Assembly (NCBI GenBank): GCA_030532125.1
Contig: JAUNLU010000002.1
Span: 1 to 64,000 of the forward strand
Direction of reading: 5' to 3'
DNA: 64,000 nt
Source of the DNA: Trueperella sp.
Lineage (GTDB): Bacteria; Actinomycetota; Actinomycetes; Actinomycetales; Actinomycetaceae
A program made the position numbers and the translations under genes. Positions 36,297 to 45,496 of the stretch are shown in pieces. Below the pieces are notes generated by a model. The model had not been told where the DNA came from and ran no database searches. It worked only from the letters and a program-made list of their open reading frames with translations. Position 1 is the stretch's first letter. Every line of letters starts with the position of its first letter.

Positions 36297-37837
36297 TTCG
36301 CCCGCAGAACCCCTCTAGTGTGACTTTGGCGCAACTGGCTGCTCAGTTCGCCTTAGTTGCCCATGCCCAGCCGGGATGGGAAGAAATTGCAGTCACTGGA
36401 GTTTGCGCTGACAATCGGCAAATTCTCCCGGGGGAGGTATTTTTGGCGGTGCCTGGAGCGCGCGTCCACGGCGCTATTTTCGCCGATGCGGCGATTGCTG
36501 CCGGTGCCGCGGCGGTGATAACTGACCGGGCGGGGGTGGAATTAATTGCGGCAGATATTCCAGTGTTGGAATCAGCAAATCTGGATAAAGAACTGGGCAA
36601 TATTTCCGCAGCTATTCTCGGTAACCCCGCCCAGCAACTCTCCTGCTATGGGGTAACTGGTACCAATGGTAAAACCACTATCGCTTTCATGATTGATTAC
36701 GCGCTGCGGCAACTGGGCCGGCGCTCCGGGCTCAGCGGTACGGTGGTATTGCGGCTATTAGACGAAGAGATTACGGCTCAGCTAACTACCCCGCAACCTG
36801 CTGATTTGCAGATGATGCTGGCGCGGTTAGTGGAACTGGGCGGCCAAGACTTTGTGATGGAAGTTTCCTCACATGCGCTGGCGCAAGGGCGTACCCGCCC
36901 GATCAAGTTCGATATCGCTGGTTTCAGTAACTTGAGTCAAGACCATTTGGACTACCACCACGGATTGAGTGACTATTTTGCCGCCAAAGCACAGCTATTT
37001 GACTCAAAAAATTCCCGGCGGGCGGTTATTACCGTGGATGACACTTGGGGCCGAAAATTAGCAGAAATGTCTGCGGCGGCTCGGCCACACGCCACCGCGA
37101 TATTGGCAGTTTTCACGGAACTGCCAGAACATGACGACGCCGTAGTGGGCTGGCAAGTAAAAAATATAGCTATTACTGCCACTGGCTCCAGCTTTCAGCT
37201 GGTGAGTACTGACGGGCGCGAATTGGCTATGCACACCAAATTGCCTGGTGATTTCAATGTGGCCAATGCGGCGCTAGCGCTGGTTATGCTGTTGGAAGCT
37301 GGATTCACTCCGGCGGAATTGACCGCAGCACTGCATGGAGAAATCTCCCCGGTAATTCCTGGGCGAATGGAAGTAGTGGGAACTGCGCCCCGCGTGGTAG
37401 TTGATTTTGCCCATAATGAGGCGGCGCTGCGGAAAGCGATTGGTGCCCTCCGGGATACCACAGCTGGAAAATTGATAGTGGTAACCGGATCAGCTGGAGA
37501 ACGCGATAAGGAAAAGCGCCCACTGATGGCCCGCGCAGTATGTGAGCTGGCCGATATGCTGGTAGTCACCGATGACGATCCGCACTCTGAAGATCCGGCG
37601 CAGATTAGACAAGATCTAATCTCCGGGATTCCCCTGGCAGCTAATTGGGTTGAGATTGCTGATCGAGAACAAGCAATCCAGTGGGCTATTTTGCAGGCCC
37701 AGCCAGAAGATACTGTGCTACTGGCTGGCCGCGGGCACGAAACGGTACAAGAAGTTGGTGGCCACAGTATTCAGATCGACGATCGCGTGGTGGCCCGCGC
37801 GGCGCTAGCTAGTCGGGAAGCAGGGGCGACCCAATGA
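36293..37837 (+). CDS. murE: UDP-N-acetylmuramyl-tripeptide synthetase MurE
   Basis: A 514-residue Mur ligase that adds the third amino acid to UDP-MurNAc-L-Ala-D-Glu. The ATP-binding motif GVTGTNGKTT, the central motif and the SHALAQGR segment are normal. The residue that selects the third amino acid lies in a motif that is DNPR in diaminopimelate-adding enzymes; here it is DDPH (D428-H431 in TDDDPHSEDP). The arginine that contacts the extra carboxylate is replaced by histidine. I infer L-lysine or L-ornithine rather than diaminopimelate. The GTG follows AGGAGGA and overlaps the ftsI stop. Confidence 0.93.
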   Translation: MIRPQNPSSVTLAQLAAQFALVAHAQPGWEEIAVTGVCADNRQILPGEVFLAVPGARVHGAIFADAAIAAGAAAVITDRAGVELIAADIPVLESANLDKELGNISAAILGNPAQQLSCYGVTGTNGKTTIAFMIDYALRQLGRRSGLSGTVVLRLLDEEITAQLTTPQPADLQMMLARLVELGGQDFVMEVSSHALAQGRTRPIKFDIAGFSNLSQDHLDYHHGLSDYFAAKAQLFDSKNSRRAVITVDDTWGRKLAEMSAAARPHATAILAVFTELPEHDDAVVGWQVKNIAITATGSSFQLVSTDGRELAMHTKLPGDFNVANAALALVMLLEAGFTPAELTAALHGEISPVIPGRMEVVGTAPRVVVDFAHNEAALRKAIGALRDTTAGKLIVVTGSAGERDKEKRPLMARAVCELADMLVVTDDDPHSEDPAQIRQDLISGIPLAANWVEIADREQAIQWAILQAQPEDTVLLAGRGHETVQEVGGHSIQIDDRVVARAALASREAGATQ

Positions 37838-39237
37838 TCCCGATCCCATTGGCAGATATTGCACGTGCCGCCGCCGCACTAGCTCCGGATGGAACGCCGA
37901 TAACTAGTGCTGTGCCCGTTACCGGGGTAGTCACCGATAATCGCCAGGTGGAGCGGGGAAATATTTTTGTGGCTATCGCTGGCGAGAGAGTCAATGGCAA
38001 TAAATTTGCCGCTGATGCGCTAAATCGCGGTGCAGCAGCGGTATTGAGCAGTGAGCCACTGCAGGCGCAGATACCAGCTGATCGCTTACTAGTAGTGCCA
38101 GAGCCAGTTGCGGCAGTGGGAAAAATAGCGCGGTACGTACTAGCTGAAGTGCGCAAGGTAGCGCAGCCGGACGTCGTCGCCATTACTGGGTCAGTGGGGA
38201 AAACTACTACCAAAGATCTATTAGCTACTTTGCTGGCTGGGCGCGGACCAATTATTGCTCCGCCTGGCTCATTTAATAATGAATTGGGATTGCCTCTCAC
38301 GGTACTGCGAACTGACGCCGCAACTCGTACTCTGGTGTTGGAGATGGGGGCGGACCATATTGGGAATCTGGACTATCTGACTGCTATTGCGCCGCCTAAT
38401 ATCTCGGTGGTGTTAGCAGTGGCGCGCGCACATTTAGGCGAGTTTGGCGGTATTGAAAATGTGGCGCGGGCAAAACAAGAACTAGTTACAAATACCCCAG
38501 CTGATGGCACAGTGGTGCTTAATTTAGACGATCCTCGGGTGGCTGCGATGGCAAGTGCGGCGCAGGCGCAGGTGAGGTACTTCTCGGCAACTGGAAATCC
38601 AGATGCAGCTATTCGTGCTACTGAAGTTGCGGTGGACGCCGCCGCCCGCGCCAGCTTTATTTTGCACACCCCGCATGGAGTGGCTCCGGTGCAGCTGCAG
38701 TTGGTTGGTGAGCATCACGTCTCCAATGCATTGGCAGCGGCGGCAGTGGCCGATATTTTAGGGATCGATATTGCTGAGATCGCTGAAAAACTTTCGGCAA
38801 GCGGGCCAGCCAGTGCACACCGGATGGATGTGAAAGCACTGGGCGAATGCACCGTCGTCGATGATTCCTACAATGCTAATCCGGACTCAATGCGCGCGGC
38901 ATTGGCTGCCACTGCCAAACTTGCCGCTGGACACCGGCAAATTGCCGTATTGGGCAGCATGCTGGAGCTGGGTGCGGATACTTTAGCTGAACATGAAGCA
39001 TTAGGGCGATATGTGGCACAAAGCGGGATATCAGTGCTAATTGGGGTAGGGGAGCAGATGCAGGCGGCCACTGCGATTGCAGAAACTAGCGGGGTGGAAG
39101 TACATAACTGTGAAACTGCGCCCGATGCCACTGCCTTGCTTACCTCGATTTTGCATCCCGGTGACGTAATCTTGCTAAAAGGATCTCATGGTTCCGGCGT
39201 ATGGCAAATTGCCGACGCCCTAGCAAAGGAGAGCTAG
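37834..39237 (+). CDS. murF: UDP-N-acetylmuramoyl-tripeptide-D-alanyl-D-alanine ligase
   Basis: A 467-residue Mur ligase that attaches D-Ala-D-Ala to the cytoplasmic muropeptide. The P-loop motif is AITGSVGKTTTKD (about 117-129). Later motifs LEMGADHIGN and VVDDSYNANPDSMRAAL are diagnostic for MurF. The N-terminal substrate domain has DNRQVERGNIFVA. ATG overlaps the murE stop as ATGA, and mraY begins directly after the stop, so translation is tightly coupled. Confidence 0.96.
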   Translation: MIPIPLADIARAAAALAPDGTPITSAVPVTGVVTDNRQVERGNIFVAIAGERVNGNKFAADALNRGAAAVLSSEPLQAQIPADRLLVVPEPVAAVGKIARYVLAEVRKVAQPDVVAITGSVGKTTTKDLLATLLAGRGPIIAPPGSFNNELGLPLTVLRTDAATRTLVLEMGADHIGNLDYLTAIAPPNISVVLAVARAHLGEFGGIENVARAKQELVTNTPADGTVVLNLDDPRVAAMASAAQAQVRYFSATGNPDAAIRATEVAVDAAARASFILHTPHGVAPVQLQLVGEHHVSNALAAAAVADILGIDIAEIAEKLSASGPASAHRMDVKALGECTVVDDSYNANPDSMRAALAATAKLAAGHRQIAVLGSMLELGADTLAEHEALGRYVAQSGISVLIGVGEQMQAATAIAETSGVEVHNCETAPDATALLTSILHPGDVILLKGSHGSGVWQIADALAKES

Positions 39238-40326
39238 TTGCTTTCAGTAATAATTTCGCTGAGCACAGCGCTCTTTGTTTCGCTGTTCGGCACGCCACTG
39301 CTAGTGCGGGTGCTCCGCAAGCGTTCTTATGGGCAATTCATCCGGGAAGACGGGCCCACTTCGCATTTGGTGAAGCGCGGTACACCTACTATGGGCGGGA
39401 TCGTCATTATCGGGGCGACGGTGCTGGGATATGCGGTCGCCAATCTGACCTCACAACGGATGCCAAATCCCTCCGGACTGCTGGTATTAGGGCTAATGAT
39501 TGGTTTGGGATTCATCGGCTTCCTCGATGATTTCACCAAAGTTCGCAAAGAGCGCTCCTTAGGGCTAAAACCGGGGGCCAAAATAGTTGGGCAAGGCCTA
39601 GTAGGCATTACATTTTCGGTGCTAGCTCTGCAATTTCGGGATGATTTCAACCGCACGCCTGCCACTATGAATATCTCGATTGTGCGCGATACTCCTATCA
39701 ATTTGGCATTTGCTGGGACAGCAGTTGGCCTAGTGCTATTTGTAGTCTGGGCAAACTTTTTAATAACTGCGTGGTCGAATGCCGTCAATTTGACCGATGG
39801 TCTCGATGGTCTGGCGGCCGGGGCAGGGGCGTTGGCATTTGGCGGGTACACCGTAGTAACAATTTGGCAGTCTTACCAAGTATGTGCCTCAGTAGTTACG
39901 CCGGCTGCGGGCTGCTACGACGTGCGCGATCCGCGGGATCTGGCCATCGTCTGTGCTGCAATAGTGGGGGCCTGCGTTGGTTTCCTGTGGCATAACACTT
40001 CACCAGCTTCCATCTTCATGGGCGATACTGGATCGCTCGCCCTGGGCGGGGCATTTGCCGGCGTCTCAATCCTCACCCAGACCGAAGTGCTCGCCGTCTT
40101 GCTCGGTGCGCTGTTCGTAGTTATCGTCTTTTCGGATGTAATTCAGATTGGCTTTTTCAAAGCTACTGGCAAACGCGTATTCCGCATGGCGCCGCTGCAT
40201 CATCATTTCGAGCTAAAAGGCTGGAAAGAAGTGACGATTGTGGTGCGCTTCTGGATGATTCAAGGATTATTTGCTGCTATCGGTATTGCGCTGTTCTACA
40301 CGGAATGGCTGGCGCAGCAGCTATGA
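39238..40326 (+). CDS. mraY: Phospho-N-acetylmuramoyl-pentapeptide-transferase
   Basis: A 362-residue integral membrane enzyme with about ten helices that makes lipid I from UDP-MurNAc-pentapeptide and undecaprenyl phosphate. Signatures are TPTMGGIVII, the Asp cluster in GFLDDFTKV, NAVNLTDGLDGLAAG, MGDTGSLALGG and the histidine motif APLHHHFELKGW. The TTG start follows the murF stop with no gap and has AAAGGAGAG in front. Confidence 0.96.
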   Translation: MLSVIISLSTALFVSLFGTPLLVRVLRKRSYGQFIREDGPTSHLVKRGTPTMGGIVIIGATVLGYAVANLTSQRMPNPSGLLVLGLMIGLGFIGFLDDFTKVRKERSLGLKPGAKIVGQGLVGITFSVLALQFRDDFNRTPATMNISIVRDTPINLAFAGTAVGLVLFVVWANFLITAWSNAVNLTDGLDGLAAGAGALAFGGYTVVTIWQSYQVCASVVTPAAGCYDVRDPRDLAIVCAAIVGACVGFLWHNTSPASIFMGDTGSLALGGAFAGVSILTQTEVLAVLLGALFVVIVFSDVIQIGFFKATGKRVFRMAPLHHHFELKGWKEVTIVVRFWMIQGLFAAIGIALFYTEWLAQQL

Positions 40327-41786
40327 ATATCCCGGGCGCGGCCGCTTTCACTGGCAAAAGAGTAGCTGTATTAGGCCTGGGAATTTCTGGCCAGGCAGCT
40401 ATCGCTGCTTTGACTGCGCATACCAGTGCCACGGTGAGCGCTTGGGACGGGCGGGCAGAGGCAATCGCAGAGCTGCCCGGGGAATTAGCTACTGCAGTAG
40501 CCCAGGCTGATCCGCACACGCTGGTTACCGAATTAATCGCATGGCAACCAGACCTGGTGATAATAGCTCCGGCTTTTCCAGCTACCGGGCTGGTGTGGCG
40601 CCAGCTGCGGGCGGCCGATATTCCAGTTTGGTCGGAAATTGAACTTGCTTGGCAGCTGCGGGCTGCGAATGACGCTGGAGAATTTGCTCCGTGGCTATGC
40701 GTTACTGGTACGAACGGCAAAACCACCACAGTGACTATGGCAGCAAGTATCCTGCAAGCTGCTGGCCGGGGCGGGGCCCCAATCGGTAATGTGGGAAATC
40801 CAGCTGTCACCGCGGTATCTGATACTTCTGATTCTGCCCCGGATGCATTTGTATTGGAGCTCTCTTCTTTCCAGCTGTATGCCACTCATTCCATGGCGCC
40901 AGCTGCGGCAATTTGTTTGAACCTAGCTGATGATCACTTGGAATGGCATGGGTCTCTAGCTGAATACCAAGCTGCCAAAGCTAAAATCTATCGCCAAGTT
41001 ACGGGCACTTGCTGCTATCCCGCTGGAGATTCTGCCATAGCGCAGATGCTGGAGAGTGCATCCCCAACTGCGCGCCAAGTGGCAGTGACTTTGACGGTGC
41101 CTAAAGTAGACCAAATTGGTTTAGTAGAAGATATTGCGGTGGATCGCGCATTCCCTCCGGGGCAAATCAGCCAGGCCACAGAGCTATTCACCCTCGATCA
41201 TCTCACCCAATTGGTGCCAGCCGGAGCCGCACTTCCTGCGCACCTGGTACAAGATGCGCTCAGCGCTGCTGCGCTCACTCGCGCTATTGGGATAACACCA
41301 GAACATATTGCGGCTGGACTAGCCAATGTGGCAGCTGGAGCACATCGCATCAGTGAAGTGGCCAATGTGGCTGGAGTGCGCTGGGTAGATGATTCAAAAG
41401 CTACTAATGCTCATGCGGCGCGCGCGGCCCTCGCTACTTTGCCCCCGGCCAGCACGGTCTGGATCGTAGGCGGACTAGCCAAAGGTGCTCGGTTTGAGGA
41501 ACTAGTAGCCGAAGTATCTAGCCGGTTAGCTGCCGTCGTCGTCATCGGCAAAGATCAAGAACCGTGGCGAGCTGCTTTAGCAGAGTTGACTGTTCCGGTG
41601 CATTTTGTGCCGCCAGAAATTGAGTCGCCGATGACTGCGGCAGTGCAAGCTGCCGCGCAACTAGCTCAGCCGGGGAATACGGTGCTGTTGGCGCCAGCAA
41701 CTGCCTCAATGGATCAGTTCGTTTCTTATGAAGATCGAGGCAATAAATTCGCCGCCGCAGTGGCGGAGGTGACTGCTCGTGACTAA
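40323..41786 (+). CDS. murD: UDP-N-acetylmuramoylalanine-D-glutamate ligase
   Basis: A 487-residue Mur ligase that adds D-glutamate to UDP-MurNAc-L-Ala. The N-terminal domain has the dinucleotide-like VAVLGLGISGQAA. The P-loop is CVTGTNGKTTT (about 128-138). ELSSFQL, LNLADDHLEWHGS and VDDSKATNAHAA are MurD hallmarks. ATG 40323 overlaps the mraY stop as ATGA; an ATG at 40305, inside mraY, would add six residues. The ftsW start overlaps its end by eight bases. Confidence 0.95.
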   Translation: MNIPGAAAFTGKRVAVLGLGISGQAAIAALTAHTSATVSAWDGRAEAIAELPGELATAVAQADPHTLVTELIAWQPDLVIIAPAFPATGLVWRQLRAADIPVWSEIELAWQLRAANDAGEFAPWLCVTGTNGKTTTVTMAASILQAAGRGGAPIGNVGNPAVTAVSDTSDSAPDAFVLELSSFQLYATHSMAPAAAICLNLADDHLEWHGSLAEYQAAKAKIYRQVTGTCCYPAGDSAIAQMLESASPTARQVAVTLTVPKVDQIGLVEDIAVDRAFPPGQISQATELFTLDHLTQLVPAGAALPAHLVQDALSAAALTRAIGITPEHIAAGLANVAAGAHRISEVANVAGVRWVDDSKATNAHAARAALATLPPASTVWIVGGLAKGARFEELVAEVSSRLAAVVVIGKDQEPWRAALAELTVPVHFVPPEIESPMTAAVQAAAQLAQPGNTVLLAPATASMDQFVSYEDRGNKFAAAVAEVTARD

Positions 41787-43020
41787 ATTGCGGGAGCGAA
41801 CTGCGAAATTAGCGGCGCCGGCAAGTAAAGAAGATCGAGTAGAAGCTATCCGCCGCGCCCTTACCGTATTGATTCTTTCTGCCGTAGCGCTAGTGGTACT
41901 TGGGGTAATAATGGTCTTCTCGGCAACTGCCCCGAGCTCAATTGGCATGGTAGATGCGGACCCTACCAGGCAACTCTTTGCCTCGGCGATTCGGCAAACT
42001 ATTTGGGCGATAGTGGGTATTGCTGGCGGCATCATACTCGCGCACATACCGTACACCGTTATTCGCCGAGTAGCTGACTTCCTCCTGGCATTGGGTATGG
42101 TACTGCAAGCGTTGGTCTTGGCAACTGGTGGTGAGGGCGTTGGCGGTAATAACAACTGGCTGTCACTGGGGCCAGTATCGCTACAACCGTCTGAGTTTCT
42201 GAAATTAGCCATGATTATCTGGCTGGCTAAGACTTTGGCGAAGCTGCCGCTACAGAGCCTAGAAGATTTGCGAGCACTGGCGATCCCTGCCGCGGGGTTT
42301 GCGGTGTCGATCGGCCTGGTACTGGCTGGGAAAGACCTGGGCACCGGGCTCGTATTTACCCTGATTGCAGTGGGGATGTTCTGGCTAGCCGGGATGCGCG
42401 GGAAGCATATTTTCTGGGCACTGGTGATCGCGTCTTTCGGCGCGGCAATATTGGTGGCGCTGAACCCGTCGCGGCTGACCCGAGTTTTTGACTATTTCAA
42501 AAATTTGCTAATTCTGCCCGATATTCACGAACCCACTCAGGGAGATTTTGCCCAGTTCGCATTTGGCACTGGTGGGTTGTGGGGTGCCGGGCTCGGGGCT
42601 GGAAAAGAGAAATGGCGTGATCTCGCCGAAGCCCATACCGACTTCATCTTTGCAGTTATCGGTGAGGAACTGGGACTATTCGGGGTGCTCACTGTGATTG
42701 CGCTATTTTTGGCACTGGGGTGGTCCCTGGTGCAGCTGTGTATCAACCAGCCCAACCGTTATGCCCAATTACTGACTGCTGGTGCTGGACTGTGGCTCTG
42801 CGGGCAAGCCTTTGCCAATATGTTCGTGGTGACTGGATTACTGCCAATTTTCGGGGTACCGCTGCCATTTGTGTCCATGGGTGGGTCTTCTATGATGTCC
42901 TCACTGTTTATGTTGGGCTGTGTGGTGGCATGTGCGCGAGCAGTACCAGGTGTGCCAGAAAGCCTCAAAAACCGCTCCAATATCGCCAATAGAGCGCTGG
43001 CCGTTATCAGGAGAAAATGA
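41779..43020 (+). CDS. ftsW: Septal peptidoglycan polymerase FtsW (SEDS family)
   Basis: A 413-residue protein with about ten membrane helices. It polymerises lipid II into glycan strands at the septum, together with FtsI. SEDS signatures include NNWLSLGPVSLQPSEFLKLA, KDLGTGLVF, the glycine-rich FGTGGLWGAGLGAGKEKW, AHTDFIFAVIGEELG and LPFVSMGGSSM. RodA is the close relative, but the place in the cluster between murD and murG points to FtsW. The GTG overlaps the murD end by eight bases. Confidence 0.95.
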   Translation: MTKLRERTAKLAAPASKEDRVEAIRRALTVLILSAVALVVLGVIMVFSATAPSSIGMVDADPTRQLFASAIRQTIWAIVGIAGGIILAHIPYTVIRRVADFLLALGMVLQALVLATGGEGVGGNNNWLSLGPVSLQPSEFLKLAMIIWLAKTLAKLPLQSLEDLRALAIPAAGFAVSIGLVLAGKDLGTGLVFTLIAVGMFWLAGMRGKHIFWALVIASFGAAILVALNPSRLTRVFDYFKNLLILPDIHEPTQGDFAQFAFGTGGLWGAGLGAGKEKWRDLAEAHTDFIFAVIGEELGLFGVLTVIALFLALGWSLVQLCINQPNRYAQLLTAGAGLWLCGQAFANMFVVTGLLPIFGVPLPFVSMGGSSMMSSLFMLGCVVACARAVPGVPESLKNRSNIANRALAVIRRK

Positions 43021-44132
43021 TGAATATCGTATTAGCCGGTGGCGGCACTGCTGGGCACGTTAATCCGCTGCTTTCCACCGCTGCTGCTTTGAAAACTGCT
43101 GGAGCTAATGTCTGGGCGGTAGGGACGGAGAGCGGTTTGGAAACGGATCTAGTTCCAGCTGCTGGTTTCCCGCTAGAACTAATTCCGCGGGTGCCTTTTC
43201 CGCGGCGTCCCAATCTTAAGGCGCTGCGTTTTCCGCGCGAATTTAATAATGCCATCGCGCGAGGTAAAGAAATTTTGCGCGCTACCCAGGCTGAAGTGTG
43301 CGTAGGCTTTGGCGGGTATGTCTCCACGCCAATGTATTTGGCGGCCCGCAGCTGCGATATACCAGTGGTAGTACACGAAGGAAATGCGCTACCTGGGCTG
43401 GCCAATCGGTGGGGAGCTAGGTTTGCTGACGCCGTCGCCCTCACCTTCCCCTCAACTCCGCTTGTCGCTCGCCGCGGGGAAACTGTGGTTACTGGTCTAC
43501 CACTGCGCCAACAGATCACCGAGCTCTCCGCTGCCGGGCGAGGTACAAATCGGATGCAGATTGCACAAGAATACGGCTTGGATCCGGAGCGGAAAATCCT
43601 GTTGGTCACCGGTGGATCCTCAGGGGCACAGCGCATAAATGAAACTATTGCTGCCGCCGGCCAGGTACTCACTGCAGCTGGTATCCAAATTTTGCATATT
43701 ACTGGCCGAGGTAAAGACGCACCAGTGCGATCTGTAGCTGGCGAGCTGCCGGGATACGTAATACTGGACTATCTAACCCAGATGGATCGCGCTTATGCAA
43801 TAGCGGATCTAGTGGTAACTAGAGCTGGAGCCGGTATGGTGGCAGAGCTTTCCACCCTTGGTATCCCAGCGGTATTTGTGCCGCTTCCGGTAGGCAATGG
43901 CGAGCAGGCGCGCAATGCTAAAGATGTAGTGGCGGCTGGCGGAGCGGTACTAGTAGACAATGCGGATTTCACTGCCGAGTATGTGGCACAGCAATTGCTG
44001 CCACTTTTTGCTGCGGAGCAGCTGGCCCAGATGTCAGAAAAAGCACAACAAGTATTTCCACCGCATGCGGCCCAATCTCTGGCAGATTTGATTTTGCGCA
44101 TTGGAGATAGCCCGGCAGGGGAGGCAGGGTGA
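43017..44132 (+). CDS. murG: UDP-N-acetylglucosamine-lipid I transferase MurG
   Basis: A 371-residue GT-B glycosyltransferase on the inner membrane face that turns lipid I into lipid II. The N-terminal GGGTAGHVNPLL motif, the second G-loop GGYVSTP, the GGSSGAQRINE motif and the UDP-binding RAGAGMVAEL with PVGNGEQARNA are all present. ATG 43017 overlaps the ftsW stop as ATGA; a second ATG directly follows. Confidence 0.96.
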   Translation: MMNIVLAGGGTAGHVNPLLSTAAALKTAGANVWAVGTESGLETDLVPAAGFPLELIPRVPFPRRPNLKALRFPREFNNAIARGKEILRATQAEVCVGFGGYVSTPMYLAARSCDIPVVVHEGNALPGLANRWGARFADAVALTFPSTPLVARRGETVVTGLPLRQQITELSAAGRGTNRMQIAQEYGLDPERKILLVTGGSSGAQRINETIAAAGQVLTAAGIQILHITGRGKDAPVRSVAGELPGYVILDYLTQMDRAYAIADLVVTRAGAGMVAELSTLGIPAVFVPLPVGNGEQARNAKDVVAAGGAVLVDNADFTAEYVAQQLLPLFAAEQLAQMSEKAQQVFPPHAAQSLADLILRIGDSPAGEAG

Positions 44133-45496
44133 AGTTCCATTTGATTGGCGTCGGCGGCGCTGGAATGAGCGTCGTCGCTGAGCTGTTATTAGCTGAAGGA
44201 CACGAGGTTTCTGGCTCTGATCGGACACAGTCAGCTAATCTAGCGCGACTGCAAGCTGCTGGGGTGCAGACCTTCGTCGGACATCAAACTGAGCAAGTGC
44301 CGGCAGATGCGGTAGTAGTGATTTCTAGTGCGATAAAGCCAGAAAACCCAGAATTACAGATCGCTCAAGCTCGGGGCCAGCAGATACTGCATAGATCCCA
44401 AGCGCTAGTTTTGGCAGCTGGGGAACGCGACTTTGTGGCAGTTGCCGGAGCACATGGAAAAACTTCTACTACCGGAATGCTGGCGATGGCGTTTGAGGAC
44501 CTGGGCTGGCAACCATCTTGGGCCATTGGCGGATCGCTGGCTGGGGGGCGATCTGGTGGGCACTTAGGGGCAGGCTCAGTATTAGTGGCCGAAGCAGATG
44601 AATCAGACGGCTCTTTTCTGAATTACCGCCCTCGGGTGGCGATAGTGACCAGCGTGGAGCCAGATCACCTCGATCACTACGGTACTGCTGCCGCATTTGC
44701 GGAGGCGTTTTTGGAATTTGCCCAGCGCTTGGTCCCCGGTGGGTTATTGGTGTGTAATGCTGACCATCCGGGATCGGCGCAGTTGGCGCAGCAATGCCGG
44801 GCACTAGGTATCCGCGTGCACACCTATGGAGTTGCCGATGCGCCCAGTGACGGCGCTGCTGCTCACGCCCAGCTGACTCTGCCAACCGCAATTGGAGAAG
44901 CTGCCAAGATATCTTTTGCTGGGCAGCAATATTCTCTGCAACTCACAGTTCCGGGAGACCACAACTATTCCAATGCCAGTGCTGCCTGGCTGGCCGGAGT
45001 GGAATTGGGAGCTAGCGGAACTGCAATGGCTCGTGCGCTGGCTTCTTACCATGGGATGCAACGCCGTTTTGAATTGCGCGGTAAGGCAGCTGATATCAGC
45101 GTGGTGGATGACTACGCCCATCATCCCACTGAGGTAGCGGTCACCTTGAAAACTGCTCGCGCTTTAGCGCCACAGGTGCGGGTGCTGTTCCAGCCACATC
45201 TGTATTCTCGCACTAAAAATTTTGCGGCGGAATTTGCCCACGCATTAGCAGCCGCTGACTCCGTAATTGTGACTTCGGTATACCCGGCCCGCGAGGATCC
45301 CAGCGCTGGGGTAGAGGGGGATGCAATAACGGCATATCTACCGGGGGCAGAATTTATTGCTGATCCGACGGTAGCAGCACAGCAGATTGCCAATACTGCC
45401 CAGGCAGGCGATCTCATCATCACCATGGGGGCTGGCGATATCACAGGATATGCGTCAGTAGTTTTGGCTGAGCTTAAGAAACGGGAGGCGCAGTGA
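44129..45496 (+). CDS. murC: UDP-N-acetylmuramate-L-alanine ligase
   Basis: A 455-residue Mur ligase that adds the first L-alanine. It begins with FHLIGVGGAGMSVVAELL, the Rossmann motif for UDP-MurNAc. The ATP P-loop is AGAHGKTSTTGM (about 110-121). EADESDGSFL, the N-H-DH segment VEPDHLDHYG and VVDDYAHHPTEV are diagnostic. The GTG overlaps the murG stop as GTGA, and the ftsQ start overlaps its own stop in the same way. Confidence 0.96.
   Translation: MKFHLIGVGGAGMSVVAELLLAEGHEVSGSDRTQSANLARLQAAGVQTFVGHQTEQVPADAVVVISSAIKPENPELQIAQARGQQILHRSQALVLAAGERDFVAVAGAHGKTSTTGMLAMAFEDLGWQPSWAIGGSLAGGRSGGHLGAGSVLVAEADESDGSFLNYRPRVAIVTSVEPDHLDHYGTAAAFAEAFLEFAQRLVPGGLLVCNADHPGSAQLAQQCRALGIRVHTYGVADAPSDGAAAHAQLTLPTAIGEAAKISFAGQQYSLQLTVPGDHNYSNASAAWLAGVELGASGTAMARALASYHGMQRRFELRGKAADISVVDDYAHHPTEVAVTLKTARALAPQVRVLFQPHLYSRTKNFAAEFAHALAAADSVIVTSVYPAREDPSAGVEGDAITAYLPGAEFIADPTVAAQQIANTAQAGDLIITMGAGDITGYASVVLAELKKREAQ

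Noticed and set aside
43007..43672. Long antisense ORF (221 codons) opposite murG
   Set aside because: Mirror of murG codon bias; no ribosome site or family.
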